NCBI GenBank assembly: GCA_965153355.1
Contig: OZ231128.1
Span: 22,320,001 to 22,384,000, forward strand
Source: Flaccisagitta enflata
Taxonomy: Eukaryota; Chaetognatha; Sagittoidea; Aphragmophora
Reading direction: 5' to 3'
DNA: 64,000 bases
Below are positions 36,845 to 50,003 of this stretch, in pieces. The notes under the pieces were generated by a model. It was not told the origin of the DNA. It saw only the letters and a list, made by a program, of their open reading frames with translations, and did not search any database. How positions within the stretch are numbered: the first letter of the stretch is position 1; each line of letters begins with the position of its first letter. Both the position numbers and the translations under genes were made by a program.

Positions 36845-36896
36845 GCCGACAGACGGACCTGCCAACATAGCGCCTTATAGAGTCGCGTGCACGTAA
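36845..36896 (-). mobile_element. hairpin-headed repeat, truncated head
   Basis: Reverse ACGTGCACGCGACTC, TATAAGGCGCTATGTTGGC, GGTCCGTCTGTCGG. Confidence 0.55.
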
Positions 36897-37117
36897 CCTA
36901 AGAATACTCGCTTGGCGCTGTACTACCACAAAACAATAGAGGAAGAATAGTGATATTTGTTTCCGTAATGACGTGGAACTGGATCTCTTAGTAACTGCCG
37001 ATGAATTTCTCTCTTCAGTATGAAGGAAACCCTATCCCAGTGCCAAAGCTCGCGTACATGAACAACATCAATTCGAGTTTATTCCTTCCTATGAGGCAAT
37101 GTTATGTCTGATCGTGC

Positions 37118-37261
<144 letters not shown>

Positions 37262-37352
37262 CAGCAAAATAACCAACCTAATAAGCATTATCATAACTAT
37301 TGCCTTCATTGTTGTCGTTGTCATCGTTGTCATTTCCGTTGTCGTTGTTGTT

Positions 37353-37543
37353 AGCCGCGGACAAGCGACTCTATAAGAGGCTTTGTCCGTCCGTCCGTCC
37401 GTCCGTCCGTCCGTCCTTCCGTCCGTCCATCCGTCCGTCCGTCCGTCCGTCACGCTCGAGTTGTCACGCTCGAGTTGAAAATGCGCATTCTCGCTCCTGC
37501 CCACCCGTCCGCGACTGGTTTTGGCCGTGTATCCGGCCTTGTT
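37353..37543 (+). mobile_element. hairpin-headed repeat, subfamily AGTCGCGGAC
   Basis: Head AGCCGCGGACAAGCGACT, CTATAAGAGGCTTTGTCC, (GTCC)n, duplicated CACGCTCGAGTTG, arm GTCCGCGACT, tail GTGTATCCGGCCTTGTT. Confidence 0.85.
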
Positions 37544-38061
37544 TTTACCATACAGTGCGGCTCATAAAAAAGTTTCCAGCAGTTTAGAAGCTAGTTATTT
37601 CAAGAATTGTAGAATTGTAGTCACTTTAAACAATCAAAATCCATGAGATTTTTATGCTTTTTCAGAAACTCTACAAATCTAGTCCAACCCCATTTATATG
37701 ACTCAAATTGTTAAAAAAACTATAAAGGTAGAAAGATGATTTGGAAAAAAGTCGAAGAATACCTTCGGCTTTTTGAGACCTGCGGAGGAATTTGGTTTTC
37801 CCCTTTTCTCTTGAGTCTTTTGCGGAAGTTGGTGCTTTTTTCGGGCCGAACGAGCCTACGCATGAAATTAACAGCTAAGAAAGAGCTAATTCTCCTCTTT
37901 CAGATGACGCCAAGCAGAATTCTGTGCGATCAATAGTTTTGGAGCTATGATTTTTTGAATCTTTTTTTATTTTTCCGCATTTTTGCGTTTTCCCAAAAAA
38001 CAAGGAATCAAGTTAGTGGAAGTCTATTTGAACTTTGAAATGTCCCAAGTGATAATTGTGC

Positions 38062-38270
38062 ATCCTGGCAGCAAGGTCTGTCTCATTCCAACTCCAGAGA
38101 CTTTGTCTGTTAGTCCATCTACCAGTCTGTTGGTCCATCTGTCCATCCAAGTGGAAAAGTGGAAAAACAAGCGGTCTAGATGCTTGTGTGTGGGGGTTGG
38201 GGTGAGGATGGGGGTTGGATGCCCCTGTCCACCTGTCCGCAATGATATTGTAACCCTGTGTTACATGTTT
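38062..38270 (+). mobile_element. hairpin-headed repeat, decayed
   Basis: GCATCCTGGCAGCAAGG, GACTTTGTCTGTTAGTCC, GATGCCCCTGTCCACC then TGTCCGCAATGATATTG. Confidence 0.45.
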
Positions 38271-38280
38271 TTCTCTATTT

Positions 38281-38660
<380 letters not shown>

Positions 38661-38683
38661 CTCTCTTTTCTTTTCTCCCAGCA

Positions 38684-38727
38684 TTTACGACTTTTTTCCT
38701 ACGGCGATTAGCCGCCATTATTGGTAA
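38684..38727 (+). repeat. dispersed motif with the GGCGATTAGCCGCC hairpin
   Basis: TTTACGACTTTTTTCCTACGG then GATTAGCCGCCATTATTGG. Compare 10527-10578. Confidence 0.5.
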
Positions 38728-39515
38728 GCAATTCACTTATGCTTTGAAGCAAACAGCCTTTGACAGAACACAAGGTTGATCTTGTTTTTTTTTTTAAATA
38801 TATTGAAAACAATCTATGATTCATACTTCATATCCATGACCATTTTAAAAAGCTTCAAAAACTCTACAAATCTAGACCAAGCAGAAGTTTGTGGCTTAAT
38901 TCGTTTTGAAATGACATAAGTTTAAAGTTAACTAGTCATATTTTCTATAAGGCAAAATACCACAATTTTTTGCTCCTTTTTCCCAAGGCAATTTTGATAT
39001 GTACTACTTCAAATCAATGTCACACCTAACCAAAAAGAGATAGAAATCTGGGATTGGACTCAAATTGAAGAAAATAAAAAATCGTTCAGTAATCTCACTG
39101 ATAAATTGTTTTTATCATTTATAAAACCTGCAAAATGTTAATGACAAAACTGGAAACTTTTTTATGAGCCTCACCGTATTTTGCTTCATGTCTGATACAA
39201 TCACTGCTTCGAGTTTGTTTAGTTCATAGAGCTACCAAGGTTGAGCAAGGTCACGATGCCGAAAACTCAAAAGAAAAAGTCTTGTGGAAGCAGACCTTAG
39301 ATAAAAGGTTTTGTTTGTTGTTGCGGTTGCTTTTATTGACTGTTACCCGCAGGTGGTATTATTATTCCTCGCCCTATGGGACCTTCACATGAGCGAAAAG
39401 GGTTTGGATCAACGCAACAAAAAGGGAAAAAAAGAAATGGCTTATAAACCCTTTAACAGAATGATGCATTCTACTTTATGCGATTGTTTTCATTGAGATT
39501 GTGACAGCTATTAGC

Positions 39516-39668
39516 ACAAGGCCGGATACACGGCAGGACAGTCGCAGACGGTTGGGCAGGAGCAGTAAAGCAAAAACTGCCCGCAATTTAAAAATGTGAC
39601 GGACCGACGGACGGACCGACGGACCTACCGACCTACACGGCAAGGTGTAGAGTCGCGTGTCCGCGACT
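39516..39668 (-). mobile_element. hairpin-headed repeat, subfamily AGTCGCGGAC
   Basis: Reverse head AGTCGCGGACACGCGACT, TACACCTTGCCGTGTAGG, GTCGGTCCGTCC, arm GTCTGCGACT, tail GTGTATCCGGCCTTGT. Confidence 0.8.
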
Positions 39669-39832
39669 AAAAATGATCGTTTCGAATGTTTGATGAAAAA
39701 AGTGAAAAACTGATATTTCAGAGCACGCGCGGGTGCGGGCCATCTATATAAAATATGTTTGCAACGAGCATAGTTATCAATCTTATACGGATTCACAGTG
39801 ATTCCTTTGATAATGAGCGATTGAGTATTTCA

Positions 39833-39902
39833 AGGTGCGACAAAACCTCTATAACTGACTGTGTCCGTCGGTCGGTTGGTCGGTTGGTTGGTTGGCCTTG
39901 TT
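39833..39902 (+). mobile_element. minimal hairpin-headed repeat, 70 bp
   Basis: AGGTGCGACAAAACCTCT, AACTGACTGTGTCCGTCGG, then TTGGTTGGCCTTGTT. The middle and 3' arm are deleted but both ends remain. Confidence 0.6.
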
Positions 39903-40021
39903 CTTTTGCATTTTTATCCATAGATCTATGTTATCTATTCAAATTGTTTTTTTTTTTTTTTTTAATTTTTTCTTTCTCCAGCCTTTGTCGAAGGCTTTGA
40001 TTTTCTCCTCATCTCCAAACC

Positions 40022-40083
40022 CAGACGGACGGATCGAGGGTTGGACAGACAACGCGGGCTGTAGAAACGCGTTCACGCGACTT
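40022..40083 (-). mobile_element. hairpin-headed repeat, 5' end
   Basis: Reverse AAGTCGCGTGAACGCG then TTTCTACAGCCCGCGTTGTC and GTCCGTC. Confidence 0.55.
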
Positions 40084-40284
40084 GAAAAGTAAAACTGACC
40101 AAGTCAAGCTGGGTTTGGTTGGCTTATTTGTGTAAAAATGGTATGTCTGTTGGATTGTTGGATGAATCTAATAAATAGGCGTTGGAGTTTGAAACGAGGC
40201 TTTAGTGAGGCGACTGAGGCGTCTAAACAGGCAATTTACTTTCCACTTGACAACCTTAAAAAAGAAGAAGAAAAGGTGGTAGAC

Positions 40285-40296
40285 AGAGAGAGAGAA

Positions 40297-40345
<49 letters not shown>

Positions 40346-40525
40346 AAGACTGACAAACAGACAGACGGAATACAGACAGACAGACAGACTGTCAAACAGA
40401 CGGACAGACAGACAGACAGACTGTGAAACAAACGTACAGTCAGACAGACAGTCGGACAGACAGACAGACAGACTGTCAAACCGACGGACAGACAGACACA
40501 CTGTCAACTAGACGGGCAGACAGAT
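40285..40525. repeat. (GA)n then (CAGA)n
   Basis: GA to about 40342, then CAGA units broken by CTGTCAAACAGACGGACAGA-like 40-bp repeats. Confidence 0.95.
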
Positions 40526-40599
40526 AGAAATAAAATTGTTTCGTCCTTGTGAAAGAAGAGGAAAAGGAAAGGAGGAAGGAAGGTAGAAAATAAAGCCAA

Positions 40600-43590
40600 A
40601 AAGGTCATCAACGAGGTTGTTTATTTTGCTTTTGATGATAATTGATGCTCATCTCATCTCTTCTTTGTTTCTTTTCCTTTGCGGTCATATTGCTTGTGAT
40701 TTTCTTTCTTTCTGTTTTTTTTTTAAGCTCACCCTTGAGACCCTTTCCCCCTTTACCCCCTTTACACCCTTTACACCTCACTCTTTACGACATCATGAAC
40801 CAAATCTTGACACTCTTGTTCCATCTCTCATGTGCACTTTTTTTTCTATGAAATTATCCATTCTAAACCAAAAATCTGTTTTTAAATGTGCCATGTGAGC
40901 CCATTCATATTATTTCAAAGAATTAGTCTTCAGATTGCATGCCTGGTACAGTAAAATGGTCTTAAAATTGCAAAATTTTCATGGAAAATCTTAGAAAACA
41001 GTGAGAATTATTTTAAAGAGGTATCTTTACTGCATTATTGCCAACACAGTTTTTTTGATATGGTCAAATTTTTTTTGAGGGGCTGTTCATATCTATCTGA
41101 CACTAATATAAAACTTTTTTGCCACACCATTTTTAGCATTTTGGATGTTTTTATCCGGTTCCTTTTCAAAAAAGTCAGCTGACAATTGAATTTCCAAAAA
41201 GAGGATATTTCATTTTAAAAAAATTCATTTGAGGTACTTCCTATTGGAGTAAAGCCATGAAATTTGAACGATACTCAAAGGAAGCACTAAACCTATAGCA
41301 TTCAAAATTTTGTAACAATTGGTTGATTTAAAGTATCAATTTTGTGTGTTTTTCTATTCCAAATTGTAAAATTTGAAATTTTTGAAAAAAACATTTTTCA
41401 TCCCCTAAATAACAAATCTTGAACAAAGATGAATATTTTGCATTTTTAAAAACATCAGACCCGAGATAATGTAATTTACTAGCGTCTGATGTTTTTGGTT
41501 TTTCCAATTTTTCAATTTCTATGCAAATTTGTTATTTAGGGTGCACCTATGTCAGATTCAACAGAAATGTGAAAAAAAGGATATTTTTGTTTAAAGTTTA
41601 AAACGGGGCACTTCCTGTTAAGAAAAAGTCATGAAATTTTTATGGAAGTTGAATGAAGCACCAAACCACCTGTATGTCAATTTTTATTATGATCAGACAA
41701 TTTTTAGTATCTATTTCAAAAAATTTTAATATTAATTTATGAAATTTATAAAATTAGTCATTTTTAAAGGAAAACTCACTAACTTTTTTGTTTGATGAGA
41801 TTTTGCATTAATTTTTTCTGTTAACTACCCCAAGTGACGTGTACTATCAGGTGAATCATTTGTTTTTAGTAAAAACAATGACCATTTTTTTGCTCCTGGT
41901 GAAACTGTAGTGTCACGATAATTTTCATTGTGTCTTACGCCTCCTTGAGTCACCAAAAACAAAGAAAAAAAATTATTGGTAAAAGACATAATACAAATGA
42001 TGACTCAAGTTTCACGAAGACATTTCTAACAAGTTTTCTAGAGGGATGCAGTCAACCTCTGAAACAATTTTAAGACCCTTTGCACTTTTTCTTTTTTATT
42101 TCCGAGAGAAATTTATAAAAAAACCTCAGCAACCAAGCTTAAGTGTACCTCAATATGTCCCTTTTTCAGTGAAACATGAATTTTGAGCCACTTCCTCTCA
42201 CTAGTGGTAAGCCAGCATATGAAAGTTAATGTTTAAGAAAAGCGCTTTCTCTCATAAATTTAGTAAAAAAAGAGTTGGAGTGTCCATCAATGCTCCTTCC
42301 TTGATATTTTTAGTTGTATCACACATGAATGATGATCCACAGAAAAAAATTCAAAAATCATTGCAGTTGAAGACCTTGAGTTTTTTAAAAATCGGGAAAA
42401 CACTGTTTTTCATATGTTTTTTACATTATCAAAGTCATTTAAGAATGAAGGCTTGAAACGAGACAAATGCATGAACTCATGAGTCAAATCAAAGCTGTGG
42501 CGCTGTAGGCTTATGTCCACTTTGATGGGTCGAACAAATCTAGACAAAAGATGCAGAATTTCTCTCTATATGTTAAGTTGTCAAGGCGCGCAGACAACGT
42601 CTATTTACTGCACTCACAGAGCAAGGTTTCTTTTCTATCTTACTAGATGCGTCACTTTTCTCGTCAACGTCATTTCATGATTCAAGCGTTGTTTCTTTTC
42701 CCTCAGATAACAAGAAAACGTAATTAAAGATCTTATTTGCGATAATTTTGAATTTTAGCTGGTAATTCAATCCTTTGGATCGTAAGACCATTACCGGTGC
42801 GCAATTTCCAATGCGAATTTTGCAATCTAATCATTGAAGTGATCTGAAATTCCGTTGTTAAAGCTATAAAGAAAAGGCAATTTCTCGAAGGAGAATTTCA
42901 TTATCGGAAGTTAAGATAAGAAGAGAATGCATTTCTGCTCCTTCCTGCCTCTGCACCCCTCCTCACCCCTCCCCTCCTCTCTGCTCCTACCCGCCTCTAC
43001 ACCCCTCATCACCCCTCCCCTCTGCTCCTCCCCTCGCAATCCTTCTTTCCCCTCCTACTTTGCGCCTTCCCTCATTCCTTTGAGGGGGTTGCTGGGTGTT
43101 CCACCAACTCAGAGAGGAGGGTAGACCGTACGCGACACAATGACAACCTGACACACAAGGACTTTGAGTCTGAAAATAAATAGGCCAAAGTGCATAAGCC
43201 CAAGATTATGGTCGTACAGTCTCTCGAAGAAGCCAAAGAAGCACAACCACAGCTTCTGTCCATCTCTTCACTCGTTTGACTAAACGCACCCCTTACCAAA
43301 TATGTTTCTCTTTCATTTCTCCATACATCGTCTTCCGTGATATGTTATCTCTCAAAACGCATCCGCGATCCAGGGCTAGATCTTGATGCAGCATCTGGCC
43401 ATATTCTCCATACTCTCTTTAAAGTAAGAAGCCAGCTCTGGCCCTCTTAACAACACCACAATCTGGAGCAAGAAAGCAATCCCATATAGCGTGTGTTGGT
43501 CGACTTCAGGATCCTGATTCTCATTCTTTCCTTTTCACTCTACTATTTTTCACTTATTTACTCTCTCACTCTCTCTCTTTTATTCTGTCT
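40600..43590. other. 3-kb AT-rich gene-free stretch, probable decayed transposons
   Basis: An internal direct repeat (about 41190-41400 against 41570-41740, sharing GGATATTT, CACTTCCTRTT and ATGAAATTT words) flanks nested inverted repeats: CCTAAATAACAAAT/ATTTGTTATTTAGG outside and AAAAACATCAGAC/GTCTGATGTTTTT inside (41448-41496). The right part, 42470-43590, shows nothing except pyrimidine-rich duplications of CTCCTCACCCCTCCCC near 42950-43030. Confidence 0.45.
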
Positions 43591-43595
43591 TTCTT

Positions 43596-43800
<205 letters not shown>

Positions 43801-43977
43801 CTTTTTTTTCTCTCTTTCCCCCTTGAACTTTTTTCCCCTCATCAATCTGACGAGTATAAGTGTATGACGAGGTAAAAGTAGTAGTTTTCTTTTTTTATTT
43901 CTATTCTGTATTTTTTAATATCTACTGCATTTTTGATTGTTTTTTTCCCACTCAAAGTGTCTTTAATATCCTATTGG

Positions 43978-43979
<2 letters not shown>

Positions 43980-44075
<96 letters not shown>
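43980..44075. repeat. (GT)n microsatellite
   Basis: About 47 units. Confidence 0.95.
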
Positions 44076-44076
<1 letters not shown>

Positions 44077-44335
44077 CACTGTGCTTTAAAAAAAAATCTG
44101 AGTGAAAAATCATATGGAAGAGGGCTTCTATACATTTTTGTGTAGCATTGGGCTGATATACATGTAACTAAAATAAAAAAAATTCATTCCCCAAGTGCTT
44201 TTTAAGAAATCTTCAAAATAAGATAAAATGAAACCCAGTCAATAAAAGTTGGCAAGTTTATATAACAACAGAATGAATATTCGATGACTCCAGTAACCAC
44301 TACCTGCAATATGAATCGCTGTATGCAATCCAGAG

Positions 44336-44347
44336 AAAGAGAGAGAG

Positions 44348-44424
<77 letters not shown>
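44336..44424. repeat. (GA)n microsatellite
   Basis: GA with AAAG interruptions at 44347 and 44401. Confidence 0.95.
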
Positions 44425-45079
44425 CATCAAAGAGCACGCTATCTGGATAGACTTTTTGTTCCTGGAACTTGTAGTGTTGTCTTCGACAAAGAATCAGTAT
44501 ATTTAGAGCAATCAAGATCTGGCTAGCCTTTTCCACTCCAGATAGCGATTCCCAGATCCAGCATCAAGATATGGGGCCAGATTTGGGGCCCCTTTTGAGA
44601 AACGACATACCAGGGTCTTCCACAATATTTCAATGTTATCTCATCTAAACATCCCAATTTTCTTTTTACTTGCACCCCACCAAAGGACAAAGGGCACCTT
44701 GCAAGGTGCAACAAAAAATCGATACAACTCAGCTTTGTATGACGTAACGGTGTTTGAAATTTTTACATATCAATTTACTATAAATAGTTTGCGATGGTCA
44801 TGTTCGGAAGGTTTATCTCTGTTTATTATTATTTTTTTTTTTAAGCCTCTTCTTGCTCTAAAAACTCTTTGTCAAGAGAAACCAAGCAGAAAGCGTTAAG
44901 ATGCTGAAGAAAAGGAAAATCAAAATGTGTTAAAAAGGAAATTCTTCTTAGACGCGTCCAAAATTGCATTTACATTCATTTCAATTAGTTAAAACTGGGT
45001 CACACTTACATACAGAACGTTTTTCTTTCAAATGAAAAAAATATATGCCATCATAACGCAGCCCCCTGGCTAGCGAATA
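44425..45079. other. no gene recognised
   Basis: A perfect 16-base palindrome GCACCTTGCAAGGTGC at 44695 precedes, in reverse, CCTTTGTCCTTTGG. This could be an old hairpin-headed repeat. Confidence 0.3.
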
Positions 45080-45300
45080 TGTAATGTAATGTAATGTAAT
45101 GTAATGTAATGTAATGCAATGTAATGTAATGTAATGTAATGTAATGTAATGTAATGTAATGCAATGTAATGTAATAAAATTTGTTTCAGGTAGGACAGTA
45201 ATGTAATGTAATGTAATGTAATGTAATGTAATGTAATGTAATGTAATGTAATGTAATGCAATGTAATGTAATGAAATTTGTTTCAGGTAGGACAGTACAA
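45080..45300. repeat. (TAATG)n array with a duplicated junction
   Basis: Two TAATG blocks each end in AAATTTGTTTCAGGTAGGAC then AGTA, so array plus flank were duplicated (about 100 bases). Confidence 0.9.
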
Positions 45301-46265
45301 GATCATCGAGTACATAAAAAAGCTGTATCTGCGGATAGCCCAAAAAGTACTTATTTCCGTTGGGGTCCGCGACTATAATAGTAACACCCCTCTCAAAATT
45401 AAACGAACTGGGAAAGTGATCAAAATTGATAGTAAAAATGCATTAAGAGGGCTGAAATTTGACACAGAGATAGCTCAAACATAGTGTTTCCGCAAGCCGA
45501 GGCCAAATAGACCTTTCACACTAGTGCGTGGCCCTGGTAGTGTGCTATGTCAAAAATGTGGTGGAAGCTTTTGACTGATTTTGACGAGAAATCTATTTTG
45601 AAGGAGACGGCATTGACTTTCTCATTTTTTTTCCATATGAGTGGGGAGAAAACTGCCATTTTTAAGTTGTTACATAACTACCAAGCAACAATGACCCATT
45701 GGGAATAAGAAACAGCCCCACAAAGTGACCGAATCCCTTGACAAATTAGTTGGTTTCACCGGTCGGTTTGGAACTTCCATCAAAAACACAGTAGAATGAT
45801 ATCAATTGAAAGAAGAGATTAGGAGTCAGTGGTTGACATTCTTTGGACTTTTTTTGTATAACCCTGATGGAAATTACATAATTCAGACTTACCTTAACAC
45901 TTAGACTCCTAATAAGTAATTTATAAGGCATTTACAGATGTGATCTGATCCCAGTTCGCCTAATTTTGAGAGGGGTGTTAGATAGCCCAGCCATTTAGAT
46001 AGCGGCAACGGACAGAGTCGCGTGAACATGACTCTTAGAAAAAATTGAGAAGGAAAAGACAGACAAGAAAAAAAAGAGAGAAAAAAAAAGAAAAAAAAAG
46101 AGGAAGCGGCAGTGGCAGACTCGCGATGAAAACAGAGACCAAGTCTCACAAACTCAGTCAGCCAAGAAAGCAACAGTTCTGACAGTTGAAATTGCCTAGG
46201 AGCGATCTGGGAAGCAAGAAACTGTCACTCTAATGCCCAAACAGAAGTTTTACGCTAAATGTAGA
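45300..46265. other. no gene recognised; one short hairpin-repeat fragment
   Basis: The only matched sequence is 46003-46037, CGGCAACGGACAGAGTCGCG then TGAACATGACT. Confidence 0.35.
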
Positions 46266-46269
46266 TATA

Positions 46270-47065
46270 CTAACTCAGGAATGTAAATATCCTTTTTCAA
46301 AAGCAAGAAAAAACATCCTGAATGTAACTTATTGTAGGTATCCTGAATACAAGTATCCTGAATGTAAATATCCTGAATGTACAGTACGATGGGAGCAATG
46401 ATGACCTAGACTGCAGGATAGATTTTAGGTATCTTGATTAGATTATGATTTTATCGTGAAATATTTGAGATCTAGGCTAACTAAAGATTGCTTTATTGAA
46501 TGAAAATGTTTGCGTCTCTTACACCTAAATTTGCGACTTGACCTCATCAAGACTTCATTTTTCAAAGTTCTAACCTATCTCTATAGATTAGGTAGAAAAT
46601 TCATATAGTTTTGAAGAAAAAAAATCAGCTCATTTACTCCATTTTTACAGGTTTTATCGCCCTTTTAAGTTTTACCCAAAAACTTATTTGCATAACTTTT
46701 GTTTAATAAATATAGCCGTAAAACCTGCAAAAATAGTCTGATTGCGCTGATTTTTTTTTTCAAAACTTTACAAAATTTTTGCCTGATCTAATGAAATAGG
46801 TTAGATCCTTGAAAAATGAAGTCTTTATGAGGTCAATTCACAAGTTGAAGTTTAAGAGACGCAAATGCATTCATTCAATAGAGCAACCTTTAATTAGCCT
46901 AGATCTCAAATATTTTATGATACAAATAAAATCAAGATACCTCAAATCTGTCCTCCAGTCTAGGTCGCCATTGCTCCCATCGTACTGTGAGTATGCTGAA
47001 CGTAAATATCCTAAATGTAAATATCCTGAATGTAAATATCCTTTATCAAACATCCTTTATCAAAA
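46270..47065. mobile_element. 608-bp foldback element inside a TATCCTGAATGTAAA array
   Basis: Arms of about 290 bases (46381-46672 and 46704-46988) are inverted copies. Matching words are ACAGTACGATGGGAGCAATG, TTTGAGATCTAGGCTAA, TTGCGTCTCTTA and AAGACTTCATTTTTCAA. The left end is preceded by TA, the right followed by TG. Degenerate 15-bp TATCCTGAATGTAAA units flank both sides. Confidence 0.8.
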
Positions 47066-47473
47066 AAAAAGAAAAAAAAATAGACCATATTTTGATCGCT
47101 CCCCAGCCAAACATGGAGACCATTATGATCGAGCAATTTAGTCGAGATGAGAGATGATGAATATGCGTTATGAAAATAAAAAAAATAATATCATCAATTT
47201 CACCTCATAAACGTAAATCAGACAAATAACTCAGCCTCTCTGGTCCGAGAAAAAAAACCCTTTGGCGAGGTTCTATACTTTATCTTTGGGATACAACCAA
47301 TAATTCAAAAGCCCAGAATATAAATTCCCTGTTTTTTGACAGCGCGGCAAACGCTGCCACACGGCTTAAAATGTGGCCGCCGCAGCCACCACTTTCTTCT
47401 TATGCCATTTTCCGCATCTCTATCGTCTAACGGACTGTCTTTATATCCTTCTGTACTACTACTAGATTAGAAA

Positions 47474-47640
47474 AACAAGGCCAATAAGGTGCGACGTGTG
47501 GATCGTCGAACAAATTCGTTACCGACATACCAACCGACCGACCAACCGACCGACCAACCGACCGACCGACCAACCAACCGACCGACCAACCGACCGACCG
47601 ACCGACAGAGCCAGTTAAATAGAGTTGCTTTGTCGCGCCT
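47474..47640 (-). mobile_element. hairpin-headed repeat, subfamily AGGTGCGAC
   Basis: Reverse head AGGCGCGACAAAGCAACT, CTGGCTCTGTCGGTCGG, (GGTC/GGTT)n, TTCGACGATCCACACG, arm GTCGCACCT, tail TTGGCCTTGTT. Confidence 0.8.
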
Positions 47641-47981
47641 AAAAACACGGACAAACGTCAAACAATGTCGAATGTGCACAGTCCCTCCGTCCCGGGCGGT
47701 TGGGTACTGGGCAGGGTCAGTGACACGAAAATCGCTTGTCAACCAAAAATATATTATATGGAGGAACCGAAAGATTAACAGACAAACTCGACTTTTGTAA
47801 CGTTCATGAAGGATGATTAGGAGGATCGGGATAATCAGGAGCGTTGGGGAAAATGACAGGATTAGCAGTTAGAACAAGTAATGAGTCACAGGGCAAGGAG
47901 AAAGTAAAACGTTAAAAGAAGATTAAACGATTGAGAGCAAAGAAAAAGGAAGATTTGGAAATGGACTAACAAAAAAAAAAC

Positions 47982-48356
47982 AGGTCGCCCAAGGGCAATA
48001 TGTGGCAATATGTGGCAATATGTGGCTGGGAGGGGAAATATAAGGCCTGAGAGGGCCTGAGAGGGCCTGAGAGGGCGGATTTCAGACCTGAGAGGGCAAA
48101 ATTCAGGCCTGAGAGGGCAGATTCAACGCCTGAGAGGGCAGATTCAACGCCTGAGAGTGCAGATTTCAGGCCTGAGAGGGCAGATTCAAGGCCTGAAAAT
48201 GCATATTTCAGGTCTGAGAGGGTAAATTTCAGCCCTGAGAGGGCAGATTTGAGGCCTGAGAGGGCCTGGGGGGACGCACGAACGCACGAACAGACGAACG
48301 AAGGTCCCCCTGTGTTCTACAGGACATCGTCTCCTTCGGGGCCGCTGCCCAAAAAG
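47982..48356 (+). mobile_element. modular element, GGCCTGAGAGGGCAGATT array
   Basis: Starts AGGTCGCCCAAGGGCAATAT and triplicates CAATATGTGG. About ten GCCTGAGAGGGCAGATTCAA units follow, then GGGGGGACGCACGAACGCAC, CCCTGTGTTCTACAGGACAT and GGGGCCGCTGCCC. Confidence 0.7.
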
Positions 48357-48739
48357 AGCAAAAATTTAAAAAAAAAATAAAAACAAAAAAAGAGAGAAAA
48401 AGACACATGATAAAAAAAAAAGAAAGAAAGGCGCAAGGAAAAAAAGAAGGCACAGACACAAGGGCGAGAAACCGGAGGAAAGAAAAGAAAGGAAAAGGAA
48501 AAAGAGACAATAAACAGCAAAAGAGGAACCAATGAAACCATCTTCTACGAAAGATGAGAAAAGCAAGAGCAATTGAATGAGAGAAAATGAAAGGGGAAAA
48601 AAGGAAAGAATGGGACAGGAGAAAAGAGAGAAGGAAATGAGCAGAAATGCGATGCCATAATGACTAAGTCCAAAGAGATAGGAAAGGAAAGAGAGAGAGA
48701 AAGGAGGAACGATTAAAGGGAGGAAAGAAAGAAAGAAAG
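48357..48739. other. A/G-rich DNA, no gene
   Basis: AAAGAAAGG-type purine strand. No feature. Confidence 0.4.
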
Positions 48740-48972
48740 AATGAATGAAAGAATGAATGAATGAATGAATGAATGAATGAATGAATGAATGAATGAATGA
48801 ATGAATGAATCAATCAATGAATGAATGAATGAATTAATGAATGAATGAATGAATGAATGAATGAATGAATAAATGAATGAATGAATGCATAAATGAATGA
48901 AAAAATAAATGAATAATTGAATGAATGAATGAATGAATGAATGAAAGAAAGAAAGAAAGATAGAAAGAAAGA
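48740..48972. repeat. (GAAT)n with (GAAA)n edges
   Basis: About 200 bases GAAT with CAAT, AAAT and GCAT variants. Confidence 0.95.
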
Positions 48973-49134
48973 AAGAATATTAAACCTCATTGTACTTTTT
49001 CGCACCTGATCACGTGCCTTATTCTCACCTCTGTTTACAAACCCTATAAATTGTCTCTGTCTCTGTATCATACTCAAAGCCTGATGATGCTATATGCTGA
49101 AACACGACGTGTAGCTTTTGAAAGCCGACTTATT

Positions 49135-49223
49135 ATTTTCTTATGAATGAATGAATGCATAAATGAATGAATGAATGAATGAATGAATGAATGAATGAAT
49201 GAATGAATGAATGAAAGAAAGAT

Positions 49224-49274
<51 letters not shown>

Positions 49275-49404
49275 AACAAACAAACAAACAAACAAACAAA
49301 CAAACAAACAAACAAAAAACCAAAAAAAGTAAAAAAAAAAAAAGAAAAAAGAAAAATAGAAAAAAGAAAAAAAGAATGAAAAAAGAAAAGAAAAAAGAAA
49401 AAAA

Positions 49405-49492
<88 letters not shown>

Positions 49493-49662
49493 AAAAAAAA
49501 ACCAAAAAAAGTAAAAAAACAGAAATAAAGAAAAAAGAAAAATAGAAAAAAGAAAAAAAGAATGAAAAAAGAAAATCAAAGAGAAAAAAAGAAAAAAAGA
49601 CGGACTGATTATTTTCTTATGAATGAATGAATGCATAAATGAATGAATGAATGAATGAATGA

Positions 49663-49726
<64 letters not shown>

Positions 49727-49737
49727 AGGAAAAGAAA
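49135..49737. repeat. duplicated (GAAT)n-(GAAA)n block
   Basis: TTATTTTCTTATGAATGAAT with GCATAAATGAATG occurs at about 49133 and 49611. An A-rich linker with ACCAAAAAAAGTAAAAA recurs at about 49319 and 49501. The block therefore consists of partly duplicated units and (AAAC)n at 49272-49312. Confidence 0.9.
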
Positions 49738-49895
49738 GAGAACATGAGAAGACAACGTGGAAAAAATAAAAAGGATATAAAGAGGAAGGGCGTAAGAAGC
49801 AAACAGCTGGAAGCCAATAACATTAGAATGTTGGAATAATGGAACAGGACCACCATTAGTCACGTGGCCCGAAGAAACAACGACGATAACGACAA

Positions 49896-49954
49896 CGAAG
49901 ATGACGACGACGACGACGAAAACGACGATGGCGACGATAACGACGACGATGACA

Positions 49955-50003
<49 letters not shown>
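49896..50003. repeat. (ACG)n microsatellite
   Basis: GACGACGAC with GATGAC interruptions. A CpG-containing trimer. Frames through it read poly-Asp, poly-Arg or poly-Ser. Confidence 0.95.

Noticed and set aside
44523-44714. 63-codon minus-strand frame starting MLHLARCPLSFGG
   Set aside because: No splice sites or family resemblance; it overlaps a palindromic repeat-like word.
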